DNA of 64,000 bases from Brugia malayi. Taxonomy: Eukaryota; Nematoda; Chromadorea; Rhabditida; Onchocercidae. Where the stretch lies: contig NW_025062479.1 of the NCBI RefSeq assembly GCF_000002995.4, forward strand, positions 24,358,221 to 24,422,220, read 5' to 3'. The number at the start of each line of letters is the position of its first letter. Position 1 is the first letter of the stretch. A program made the position numbers and the translations under genes. Shown piece by piece: positions 25,188-35,789 of this stretch. The notes under the pieces were generated by a model that was given only the letters and a program-made list of their open reading frames with translations, did not search any database and was not told the origin of the DNA.

Positions 25188-25922
25188 TTTTGGATCATTT
25201 CTGTTGTTCAACAAATACATAAATATTGCATAGTTTCTTTTTTTTTTTTTTTTTTCAAGTCTAATTGATATTTCTACGCTAAAATATATGAGATATTTGT
25301 CTTGTATAGTTTTTTCTTTTTTTGTTTTCTCATTTAATTATCAGTTATCAATATTACTTATCAAAGTGTTGAAATTGAATGACTTAAAAATGATATGCTG
25401 ATAATGTATGAAAGCATTTTTGAGTATTATGTAATAATCTCGATAGTCTCTTCGAGATTTAGCTATTTATATATATTGAATATAATTATTTCATTCATAT
25501 AAGATGCATTTTATAATTTTCATCTTATAACATTGTCATATCTTTTCATAAATAGAAATTTTGCATCAAATGAATGAAATGTAAAAATGTTTTTCTTTTT
25601 CTTTTTTTTGAATATAGAAAAAAAAAAAAATGTTTCTTTCTTCTTTCATCTAAATTAATCAAATATGTATTCATTTGTTTTTATTAACAACGTGTAATCA
25701 ATTAATAGGTATTTTTGAAAAAAAAAAAAAACTTATCATATGTTCCATTTTTTGTTTTGTTTTGTAGGACGTAGGTATAATGGTGGATCATCAGTGAAAC
25801 GATCATTTTCTATATTATGGCTATCGGTCATCGCTGTGGTGGTTCTTTTCATCTATATGAAATATCGGCGAAATCGTTTTAAAATCTGGAAGACTTTTTA
25901 TTATAACGACTACAAGCTGTGA
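16964..25922 (+). CDS. qsox: Quiescin sulfhydryl oxidase (QSOX), with a 1-nt frameshift in exon 6
   Basis: Flavoenzyme that forms disulfides in secretory proteins and reduces O2 to H2O2. Exons: 16964-17146, 17646-17728, 18606-18717, 19219-19376, 19635-19731, 20135-20288, 20773-20878, 21281-21349, 21496-21618, 21925-22041, 22992-23133, 23782-23919, 24294-24505, 24678-24864, 25768-25922; about 678 residues. Order: signal peptide (MIGNNKYIW start), thioredoxin domain with WCGAC (73-77; vertebrate QSOX1 has WCGHC), a second thioredoxin-like part, the Erv/ALR domain with RGFSCG (about 429), FFGCTEC (472-475) and LCPEC (533-536), then a C-terminal membrane helix (about 641-661) with a basic tail. 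Exon 6 is one base short: after APLGK the frame breaks, and VTIVLLKKGQPIPLY continues in the next frame, so either a base was lost in assembly or the allele is broken. An SL1 cassette and repeats lie in intron 10. Confidence 0.92.
22477..22818 (+). repeat. Three tandem 114-bp units in QSOX intron 10
   Basis: GTTTCACATCAGTTAAATGT begins at 22477, 22591 and 22705, exactly 114 bp apart. Copies differ by only a few substitutions and are richer in G+C than the surrounding intron. Unit 1 has the perfect palindrome CCGGATATCCGG; units 2 and 3 have CCGGATATCTGG. Each also carries TCGGTT (TCAGTT in unit 2) and AACCGA as a 6-bp inverted pair around CTGTATATAAACC. Because 114 is a multiple of three, an open frame of 160 codons crosses all units; I treat it as incidental. 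Confidence 0.93.
22888..22909 (+). ncRNA. SL1 spliced-leader cassette (SL1 RNA gene or relic)
   Basis: The 22 bases begin GGTTTAATTACCC and end AAGTTTGAG, identical to the nematode SL1 leader from memory, and are followed at once by a GT donor (GTAAAAT), as in SL RNA genes. Downstream, CAATTTTTGA (about 22949) resembles an Sm site (AATTTTTGR) and a poly-T run follows near 22969. I do not see the GC-rich third stem-loop of C. elegans SL1 RNA, so this may be a truncated or divergent gene. It lies inside QSOX intron 10 on the same strand, 70 bp after the 114-bp repeats. Confidence 0.75.
23612..23815 (+). repeat. 102-bp tandem duplication across the acceptor of QSOX exon 12
   Basis: 23612-23713 and 23714-23815 are near-identical. 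Each contains intron end, TTTATAG acceptor and the first bases of exon 12 (ATCYGAATTTTAATGCTAAY). The upstream acceptor (exon copy at 23680) is intact. If used, it reads NLNFNANNDLIEDHYIY and then a stop, so it would give a truncated product. The true exon begins at 23782. Confidence 0.92.
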
Positions 25923-28900
25923 TTTTTCAATTCGATTCAGTGCCTTGATGTATTTCCTTGATTAGGAAATTTGAGAATGAATTGAGAGATTGAAAAATTT
26001 AGTAATAGATTTTTTGAGATTGAAAAATTTAGTAATAGATTTTTTTTTTTTTAAGTGATTATAGAGAGATTATAGGAATAAGAATAGGATGTATTATAAT
26101 TGTAAAAAATAGTGAAAAGAATTTTTAGTTAAAATTGTAAATAATACAGTAAAATAGAGGTTAGTGTGAATATTTTTGACGGGTTTATTGTTAGATATTA
26201 TTTAAATTTTAAAAATTCTAGTCTATTAAATGAAATGTGAACATTTAAAAAAAAAAAAAAAAAAAAACTGAATTAGGAATTTTTTTATTTAATAGTCTGT
26301 TATTTCTTTTTTATTTTTTGTTTTTTTATTTTTTTGTTTTTTGTTTTCTTTTTTGAGCATATCCCTCAATATTATTGCTATTTGTTGAAATTGTTGACAA
26401 AATTTTGTGACTGATGACATTACGAGACGATATGTTTCATCCTTTTTTTTTCATTTTTTTTTTTTTTTTTTAAAAAAACGATTTTCTAAAACTGATATTT
26501 TTTTTATATTTAGTATATTCAGATATTGAGAAGAAAGAGAGAGTTGTTACTCAAATATTAAGTATAAAAATGATTCCTGTTAGTAATATATAGTTAACAC
26601 TAAGATGTAGGTTTTAACTTTTAGTTCTATTCATCTAATTTGATGGGTAATATCTCGAGAAAGTGATCAAAAAGGTTAGAATAATCATTATTGTTGTTTT
26701 TTTTTTTTGTTATGATGATACCAACATAAGGCACTGATTCGAACTGATAACTACGCAGGAAGAACCTTCTGGTACTTCCTGTTCTGTTTTTTTTTTTTTG
26801 TTTCTTTTTTTCATTTTTTTGTCTTCCAGAATTTCCTAAAAATTTTGCCTCTTTTTTTTTTTCTCTCTCCTTTTATCTTTCGTAGATATCTTAATATTAT
26901 CTAAAAAAAAAAAAAACCCAACTTTTTCCGTTTGTGCTTTGCCATCATTTTTTTTTTTTTATTATTATTATTATTTCTATTTTAAGTTTGAAGCACATTT
27001 AAAGTGTGTATGTTTTTTTTTTTTATTATTTTATTTTCAATTTTGTCACTTTTTTCTTTTTTTCTGCATATTTTCCCAATTGTTTTCACAAATCTCACAT
27101 TTGCACCATTCCATTAAAGCTAACATTTATTTCAAACAAAAAAACAAAACAAAACATTTTTTTTTTTTTTTTTCAAAATAAAATTTGTTAATTATAAATT
27201 TTTAAAATTTGCTTTTTTTTTTGTTGTTGTTGTTATTGCATGAAACTAGTAGAAATTGCATGGCAAAAAGAACAAAAAAAAAAAAAGAGAGAGAGAGAGA
27301 GAGAAGAAAAATGTAAATATGATTAAATGAAAAAATTTATTTTAAATGATTGAAACTAAGCGTCTTATAGGTACCCATGGTCTTCGAGTTCATCGCAACT
27401 AGTGCCGAGATTCGAGTTGTAAAATTTTATTGTTGAGAGAAAATTAATTACTCAGTATGTACTTTATATTACTTCTTGAAATTTTTTTTTTTTTAAATGT
27501 TTAATTATTAATGTTATATAAGTAATATTTGTTTTGTAAGATGAGATGATGATGATGATAATTTATTGAAATTTTTAAAATCATACATGGTAATCATACT
27601 TTACTAGTAATGATTTCTCTTTTTTTCTCTCCAAAAAAATGGTATTTTATTAAACAATATCAAATTTTATTTTCGTTCATTTTTTTTTTTTTGTGGGGAG
27701 GGGGGGGGAGGAGGAAGGGAGGAAAACCTTTGAATTTTTTTTTTTAATTTAAAATATGTAAATTAGAAATTTACTGCTTTTTTTTTTTGAAAACATTGTT
27801 GAATTATTTCAAGAAATTGTAAGAAAAAAAAAAGAAAACTAGATGAAGTGATGGATTATATAACAGTAATAGTATGTAATGAAATAATAAATAATAGTCA
27901 TATTTTTTTTTTTTTTTTTACAATTTCAAAAGCAAATTAAATAGTAATTGAAAGTTTAAAATTTGAAATATTATTTGTATAATTTATATTAATTTTCAAA
28001 TAAATTTGCATATTTCAGAAGAGGGGAAAGAATGATCAGATTGAAATGCTTCAAAAAAAGTATTAACGTGTGTATCTATCTCTTCTTCATCATACTACTA
28101 CAATAATGTTGTTGTTGTTGTTGTTGGTGATGATGATGATGATGATGATGATGATTATGTTTAATGATAATGATTGATAATGATGATTATATTTGATGAT
28201 GATGATTTTATTTCTTTGCAAAAAAAGAAAGAAAAAAAAAAAGAGGAAAAAGAAAAGTTGCGATCAAATTTTTAGAAAAATATTTAAATTATTCGTTTTT
28301 TTTCTTTTTCAGCTATCATTACAGTTATTCATTTTTATAATTGTAATTATTATTAGCTTTGGATTTTGTTTCATTCATTCATTCTTTATCAATTTTTTTC
28401 TTTTTTTACTTTCTTGCTTTCACGTCGATTTAAATTTTTTTTTTTTTTCACGTTAATTTATTGTACTTTTGTTATCGTACGCACAATCGCACGTGAGCTT
28501 TTTTTTTTTTTTACTTTGCATGCTTATTTGTCATCTATCAAAATTATTTATGATAGTTAAAAGTAATCAAAATTCAAAAAAAAAAAAAGTTATAATTTTT
28601 TTTTTTTTTCTATAACTGTGATAATTCTATTTGATGGCCACTTTGCAATAATGAATTTGTGAAATATTTCTGTCAATTTTTGCGCATTTTCTTTTTTTTT
28701 TTTGCATTATTAAATATATGTGCGTTGAGATTTAACTTTGCCTTATTATTTTTGCTATTGTATAAATTTGACTGTCACTTTTTTTTTTTTTTTGAAAATT
28801 TTTACATAAATATGGAATGAAATTATTTTTAATTTCTTTTCTTTTTTTTTTTTGCATTTTACCTATGTTTTTTTTTTTTTTTTTTCTTGTATTGGGTTCT

Positions 28901-29280
28901 TTCTAACAATTTCATGCAGAAAATAAAAAGTAAAATTTTGTCTTTTTCAGTGATTATTATTTGGTTTTTAAATTACTGATTAATTAATTGATTACTGCAA
29001 TAAACATTAGTCCTTCAATATGTAATATTTGCAGAGGAATATTCCGGTCAGTTTGATTTCGGTTTCTCTTATTGATAATATATGCAAATGATAAATTCCT
29101 GAAAAAGAAAAAAAAAGTTCACAAAATCAAGTATTACATTTAATTTTTCATTTGATAATTGCTTTCTTGGTTTTGTGTTATGAAAATGTTATTCAATCAA
29201 TTGCAGTTAGATAATCAATGATCGTATAGATTGGAAAGTTTCAATGTTTTACAGTTTAAATTTAGAGTTATACTGATGAC
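25923..29280. other. Gene-free interval after QSOX
   Basis: No coding exon is recognisable. Contents: the QSOX 3' UTR; the hairpin at 26756-26781; a short GC-richer stretch at 27361-27420; a G-rich stretch near 27692-27724; (GTT)n and (GAT)n microsatellites at 28107-28155; and many homopolymers. Confidence 0.65.
26756..26781 (+). other. Compact hairpin followed by poly-T
   Basis: CAGGAAG-A-ACC, tetraloop TTCT, GGT-A-CTTCCTG: ten base pairs with one A/A mismatch, 5 bases before a run of about 12 T. Upstream TGATTCGAACTGA recalls a Pol III B box only loosely. It lies about 0.8 kb after the QSOX stop codon. Confidence 0.5.
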
Positions 29281-29999
29281 AGATTAGGTTGGGTTGACGT
29301 GATCGTTGATAGATCAAGTTGGGTTGACATGACAGTTGATAGATCAAGTTGGGTTGACATGACAGTTGATAGATCAGGTTGGGTTGACATGACAGTTGAT
29401 AGATCAAGTTGGGTTGACATGACAGTTGATAGATCAGGTTGGGTTGACATGACAGTTGATAGATCAGGTTGGGTTGACATGACAGTTGATAGATCAAGTT
29501 GGGTTGACATGACAGTTGATAGATCGGGTTGGATTGACATGACAGTTGACAGGTCAGGTTGAGTTGACATGATTGTTGATAGATCAGGTTGGGTTGACAT
29601 GATTGTTGATAGATCGGGTTGGGTTGACATGACAGTTGATAGATCAAGTTGGGTTGACATGACAGTTGATAGATCAGGTTGGGTTGACATGATCGTTGAT
29701 AGATCAGGTTGGGTTGACATGACAGTTGATAGATCAGGTTGGGTTGACATGATTGTTGGTAGATTAGGTTGGGTTGACATGATTGTTGATAGATCAGGTT
29801 GGGTTGACATGATCGTTGGTAGATCAGGTTGGGTTGACATGACAATTGATAGATCAGGTTGGGTTGACATGATTGTTGATAGATCGGGTTGGATTGACAT
29901 GACAGTTGACAGGTCAGGTTGAGTTGACATGATTGTTGATAGATCGGGTTGGATTGACATGACAGTTGACAGGTCAGGTTGAGTTGACATACAGTTGAC
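29281..29999 (+). repeat. 30-bp minisatellite, about 24 copies
   Basis: The unit is TTGATAGATCAGGTTGGGTT plus GACATGACAG, with variants AAGTT/CGGGTT, GATTG/GATCG/GACAG and GGTAG. A higher-order block (GGATTGACATGACAGTTGAC then AGGTCAGGTTGAGTTGACAT) recurs near 29531, 29891 and 29951. T/G versus A/C strand bias is strong. Because 30 is a multiple of three, both strands stay open for 87-265 codons with a 10-residue period. There are no unique spacers, so it is not a CRISPR. Confidence 0.95.
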
Positions 30000-30581
30000 A
30001 TTATTGATTCATGAAGAATTCTCTCTCTCTCTCTCTCTCTAAGCATGTATTGCTGTCAGAGAAAGATTTGACAGGTAGTTGACAATATATTTTGTTAATT
30101 TTATATGATATCCGTATAATAATATCGCATTCATACAAAGATGGGAAAGAAATGAAAATTAATATTATTATATGAAACAGTTTCCTGCACAAATTATCAT
30201 ACTTTTATGCCACTATCGATCCTTATAAAAAAAAAAAAAACTGTGTTATATTGAATTTATTAAAATGGATTGAAAAGATTGAAATTTCTTTTAAATCTTT
30301 CGAGAACTCTTCCATTTCTCATTTACAATAGAAATGTAATTATATATATTTATCAGAATAAAAGAGCAGCTAACTTATTGGAAAAAAAATTTATGAATGG
30401 ATGTAAGAAGTATATATTACAGAAATAAGATAAAATAATCAGTGATAAAATCTAGAATTGTGAACCTACGTGTAAACAACGTAAAGGAAATTAGCTTAAA
30501 ACTAGAAAGATAAATTTTTAATTTTAATAATAGCATTTTCATGAAAGTTAATATTATATGATATAATTTATTTGATTACAT

Positions 30582-31018
30582 TTGATTACGTTAATACTAC
30601 GTTTGATTACGTTAATACTACGTTTGATTACGTTAATACTACGTTTGATTACGTTAATACTACGTTTGATTACGTAATACTACGTTTGATTGCGACTAAT
30701 ACTACGTTTGATTACGTTAATACTACGTTTGATTATGTTAATACTACGTTTGATTACGTTAATACTACGTTTGATTATGTTAATACTACGTTTGATTATG
30801 TTAATACTACGTTTGATTATGTTAATACTACGTTTGATTATGTTAATACTACGTTTGACTACGTTAATACTACGTTTGATTATGTTAATATACGTTTGAT
30901 CACGTTAATACTACGTTTGATTACGTTAATACTACGTTTGATTATGTTAATATACGTTTGATCACGTTAATACTACGTTTGATTATGTTAATATACGTTT
31001 GATCACGTTAATACTACA
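30582..31018 (+). repeat. 21-bp minisatellite, about 20 copies
   Basis: The unit is ACGTTTGATTACGTTAATAC plus T. Shorter variants (18-20 bp) and TAC/TAT changes accumulate toward the 3' end, where ATACGTTTGATCACGTTAAT appears. Translation gives TTFDYVN repeats without biological support. It lies 0.3 kb before the proposed first exon of the ADP/ATP carrier. Confidence 0.93.
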
Positions 31019-31284
31019 GCAGCACGTAATTATTACGTTCACGCAGCATTCTTGTCAACGTCAGAATTAATCAATTTTTTCGTGTTGCACAGAATTTATT
31101 ATGATGATAGAGATTGAAAGGAATTGCGAGAGAACAATGGTAATATGGTAGATTGAGATGAGAAACAGATAGCAGTTGGATTTAAAGTATTTGTTGTGAT
31201 GGTAGAGATTGAAAGGAATTGCGAGAGAACAATGGTAGTTGGTTAAGAAAATGATCGCGTGGAGATGATTAAGAATTGTAAAGG

Positions 31285-33894
31285 ATGAGAGGACGAGAGG
31301 GAAGTGAGATTGTTAGCGTACGGCGAAGCGTACTTGACGTGTTCTGCGACAGGTAAGTACCTTTTGCTGAGTTATTGAGTTACCTCGTGAATGGGTGGGT
31401 AACTTTTGTAAAATGATTAAAAGTAAATTGGTCTTAATTTTAGTTAAAAATATATATATTTCTGTTCATTATATTGTTATTGTTTTTCATTTAAGATTGA
31501 AGACAAATAAATTTCAGTTTGTAATCAAATGCAACAGTGAAAAGTATATCATTAATAATTTTTAATTATGGTTGACAGGTTAGTATTTATGATTAAAGTA
31601 AAGATTGTTTAATGCTATAGGAAAATAATTTGTAATGAATAAGTTATTCTTTGAAATGATTAAAAAAAAAGAAAAAAAGAAATCCGAAATGGTTATAAAT
31701 TTGTTTCGAAAAAAAAAAACAGTGTAGATTGCAAATTTAATTATAAATTTTATTTTCATACTTATCTTTTATTATTGTAAATTTTCATTTTGTATTTATT
31801 TTTTATTTTCATAATTTCATACTTATAAATTCGTTATTTGTTCAGATTGGGCGACACAGTACGTCGCGATTATTTGCCTAATGCTAATGATGCGACAAAA
31901 TTTCTCAAAGATTTGACATTAGGTGCTGGTGCAGCAGTGGTAGCGAAGACAATTATAGCTCCCATTGAACGAGTTAAATTAATTCTTCAGGTATACTTGG
32001 ATAAATTTTTGCTTAAATTTCATTTTCATTTAGAAATTATACAGGTTATATGTACTGATTTGATCATTTCAAATATCTGTAACGATATTTTCAAGAATAC
32101 ATATATTCCAAATTTTTAGTCCTCGAATGAATTTTTTCATTTTCCATTTATAAAACTGGATGCTTAGTTTTGTGCTTTGTTTTATATTCTATGACCGATG
32201 TGAAGGCTTATATTCAAAAGAAATTAATTGAATTCCCTTTGAATTCGATGTTTAATTTAGTAATTATCATTTTAGCTGCAAAATGCACAGGAAACTATTG
32301 CAGTTGGGAAGCGTTACAAGGGTATGCTTGATTGTTTCACGCGAATACCAATCGAACAGGGTTTTCTATCTTTTTGGCGTGGAAATTTAGTGAATATTGC
32401 TCGAGCTTGTTCACAGGTACTTCTCTAATCACTGTTTTTTTCCTTTTTAAACATTAGAAAATTATGTTTTTTCCGAGAACTAGTATTGTGATCAGAAAAG
32501 TTGGTATTGATCTGATATTCTGATATCCCATATGGTGAACATGCTATGAAACTAGGTGGAACTTTTTCTTGACGTTATATGGATTGTAAAGTTATTCAAA
32601 ATTTTAAATGTGTGATTTTCACATAAACTATGTCTGAATTCATCGTTCTATTTTCTTGAGGATTATTTATTTTTATTATAATTTGCAAAATTGCCTTGCT
32701 TTCAACTGTAGTAGTTACAGGAATCTCTTGGATTTGCTTTCAAGGATTTCTTCAAAATTTGGTTTCTTAATGGTGTGGATGTGAAGAAAGATTACTGGCA
32801 CCTTACAGCAGGTTCATGAATTTATTGCTGGATTTGAATAAATTCAGAAGTGCCACTAGTGAGTAATGTTGTTTCATGCGTTCTTTGTTGTAAGCTATAT
32901 TCTTTGTATTAGGTAAGCATTTTTATAGGCCGAAAACTGAAAACATTAAAAGTAACTGTGCTTCATTAAAGTTACTCTTATGAGTTTAGTGATACAGTTT
33001 TGGAAATTAACTGATTTCCATTTTGAGGCTTCTTATTGAAATCTAAATTAGAGCTTACTGTTTCTTACAACTTTCATCTTGATAATAGATTTTTTTAAAA
33101 GTATTTGTAAAAAAATATTGGTTTTAGGTAATCTCGGTGCTGGTGCTGCATCTGGTGTTGCAACATATTGCATAATCTATCCATTAGATTTCGTAAGAAC
33201 ACGGTAATTTTTAATAACTTTATTTATAACTTTACATGTTTGGGATAATACCAGATGAAGTTTGGATTAACTTTTATGGGCTTATATTTACAGTTGGAAC
33301 TCATAGTTACATCTATGCTATGTGACTCATTATTCTACAAGTGTAACTTGTAAATTCAAGTAATTCTGAGTGATATTTGCAAAATTGTCTTTGTCATTTC
33401 GCTGATAGTTATCTAAATTCAACGTTCAATGAATATTTAGATTAGCCATCGATATGGGGAAAGGGACAGCTCGAGAATTCTTAGGTTTTTTTGATTGCAT
33501 GCATAAGATATTCAAGCATGATGGATTGCGTGGATTGTATTAGTAAGTGATTTCTATTATAGTTTGCTCATAGCAGGAGATATATTTGAATTTAATATCT
33601 GTACATGAGATAAAAGAGCCTTTTAAATTCAAGATAAAACTTTTACATCAGTTATTATCTCTTATATCATTGAAGTTTATATGAAATGTAAATTTTGCAG
33701 TGGTTTTTGGCCGTCACTTCAATATATTTTTCTGTATCGTGGAGCTTATTATGGCCTCTTTGATACAGCGAAAGCACAATTGAGTAAATATGGCAGTAAT
33801 GATATCAGTTTCGTTTATGCTTTCTTGATTGGTCAGGTACTGAAAATATTTTCTTTTGTTGATTAATGTGAAAGAAATACTAATTTGTTAAGTG

Positions 33895-33925
<31 letters not shown>

Positions 33926-34638
33926 GCAAAGATATACTGAGATGTTAATTCGAAATTTTATGAAGGATTTTTCAACTAGAGGGAAGAATGCAATTGTTAT
34001 AGGTAGTTACGTTTACAGCAGCTTTAATTTCCTATCCATTGGATACGATACGTAGACGTTTTATGATGCAAGCTGGTCGTAGTGATATACTTTATCGAGG
34101 AGTATGGCATTGTACAACGGTATGTTTCTTTCAACTTTAGAGCAGTTAAAGATTTCGAAGTAGATTTAAACTAGATGATAGATGATAAATGATGGAATTT
34201 AATTTGATCTCGATTTATACTTGCCTATTTTCAAGATTGTTTTTTTCGTGTTTATAATGAAGACTAGAATAGTTAATGGAAAAGTTATCGATGTAAATCA
34301 AAGCTTTTGCCGAATTAAATTGCTTGGTATAGTGAAATACTCTTTTAAGGTTTTACTTAGCCAGTTGATCGTCAATTTGAATCAGTACCAGTTTTAGGCA
34401 GTTATTTTTCTGTTAGAATATGCCGTTTCAAATAAAATTTTACTCGTGAAATAATAAACGTTTACGTGAGAATTTGAAACTCGGTAAGATCATAATGATA
34501 CTATGACATTTTTTACAGAAGATATGGTACGAAGAAGGTCTCAAGGCTTACTTTAGTGGTCTATGGGTAAATACGGTACGTGGTACTGGTGCTGCTCTCG
34601 TTTTGGCCTTTTACAATGAATTTTCGAAGTATTTATGA
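31285..34638 (+). CDS. ant-1: Mitochondrial ADP/ATP carrier (adenine nucleotide translocase)
   Basis: SLC25 inner-membrane carrier exchanging cytosolic ADP for matrix ATP. Exons: 31285-31352, 31846-31990, 32276-32416, 32721-32811, 33128-33203, 33441-33542, 33701-33836, 34003-34119, 34519-34638; 331 residues. Three carrier repeats carry PIERVK (62-67), PLDFVR and PLDTIR (265-270). The nucleotide-carrier signature RRRMMM is present as RRRFMM (270-275). The product is longer than the usual ~300 residues because of an N-terminal extension ([10 protein letters not shown] start) from the first exon. That exon has a perfect CAG|GTAAGT donor and matching phase, but no family similarity, so the start is the weakest part of the model. 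Introns here are less homopolymeric than in neighbouring genes. A 35-bp segment upstream (31108-31142) is repeated at 31203-31237. RRRFMM suggests a divergent paralogue rather than the main isoform. Confidence 0.9.
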
Positions 34639-35217
34639 TATTGAAATTGTAGATAATTAGTTTATATATAAGTGATTTAATGAAAAGCATTAACAGTGCT
34701 TGGCATTTCCCTTGAAGTGATACTTTGTACTTTCTTCCACTGAACAATTTCAGTTCTTGGGTACATGTAATTTTTTTTTCTTACAAAATTGCAAAATGAT
34801 GAAGAATTATCTTCGTACATAAATTATGCAAAGCCAAACTAAAGGTAATATTTTGATTAGATATCACTTTGTTTAATTCTAATCTATTTCTCCAATTGCA
34901 GTTGAATTATTCTCTATCTTTCATGTTAGCTTATTGAATTATTGCAACATTAGGTTACTATTTGCATTGTATTGCAGTGTTTTTTTTTTTTTTTTTTTTT
35001 TTTTAAAATTTTTTTTTTTTAAATGTTTTTGGAAATGTTGTGTTCCGTGAAGTTATTCTCGAACTTTATGTAATTTTTTTTTTGCAATGATACACTAAAA
35101 ACACAGCAATAATTTTTGTCAATCAGAGAGCAATGCGAATTTAAAAGAGTAAAGTTTAATATGCTATGAATAAGATATGAGATTATATGAATTCATTAAA
35201 TTATTTGCATTACTTAT

Positions 35218-35789
35218 TTATCCATTATTTTCTCCAATTTTTTGCTTATAACGAAAGCGCCCATTTTGACCATTTTCTAAGTTAACTTCCAAATTATTTT
35301 GATCACTATCGTCATCATCATCATCATATGAGGTACTACTGCCAAGTACTGAGGAACTAATTGATGATAAGCTTAATTCTAATAATTCAGTGGTACTGAA
35401 CGATTCATCGATGTTCTTTGCATAACCGGTATCTCCTTTTATATGATATCCATTCAGATGATTCTCCTAAAAAAAAAAAAAAAAAAAGTAATTTTCCAAC
35501 TCTCCTAATAAAATTCATTTATGTTGAATTAAAGTTTTTTTTTTTTTTTTTTTTCCTTTTTTTTCTCGTAAATGATTTTCTGAGTTCCGGAAAATCTTTA
35601 CGCATATTCTGGATTGATTAATTGTTGTAGAATTGAAGAGATATTGAGAAGCAAAAGCACCATAAGCTTTAATTTTGCTTCATATATTTTCTGACGATTT
35701 CGTAGTTGAGCTATTTGTTCATCGATATCCGCAATTTTCTCTTTTAGCTCCGTAATATTTCTTCGAAGAATATCCTCGCTTGATGTCAT
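35218..35789 (-). CDS. Small coiled-coil protein of unknown function (two-exon model)
   Basis: On the minus strand an ATG at 35789 opens MTSSEDILRRNITELKEKI, followed by about 40 residues of heptad-like, charged helix (coiled coil). A hydrophobic stretch (KLMVLLLLNISSILQQL) then follows, ending at a stop at 35598 unless spliced. A T-rich acceptor before 35466 opens a second frame, ENHLNGYHIKGDTG..., rich in Ser and with six Asp in a row, ending at 35218. The obvious donor (TATGC|GTAAAG, near 35610) does not match that frame; one extra base would fix it. The gene may therefore be single-exon (63 residues), two-exon with a lost base, or spliced elsewhere. I do not recognise a family. It is tail-to-tail with the ADP/ATP carrier. 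Confidence 0.5.

Noticed and set aside
29281..29999. CRISPR-like regular array (also 63560-64000)
   Set aside because: Units are head-to-tail without unique spacers, and the DNA is eukaryotic.
29249..30046. Long minus-strand frame (265 codons) and plus-strand frames with 10-residue repeats
   Set aside because: They are exact translations of the 30-bp minisatellite, open in several frames and on both strands, with no start context or splice signals.
30572..30961. Frame of TTFDYVN repeats (129 codons)
   Set aside because: Product of the 21-bp minisatellite; a second frame is equally open.
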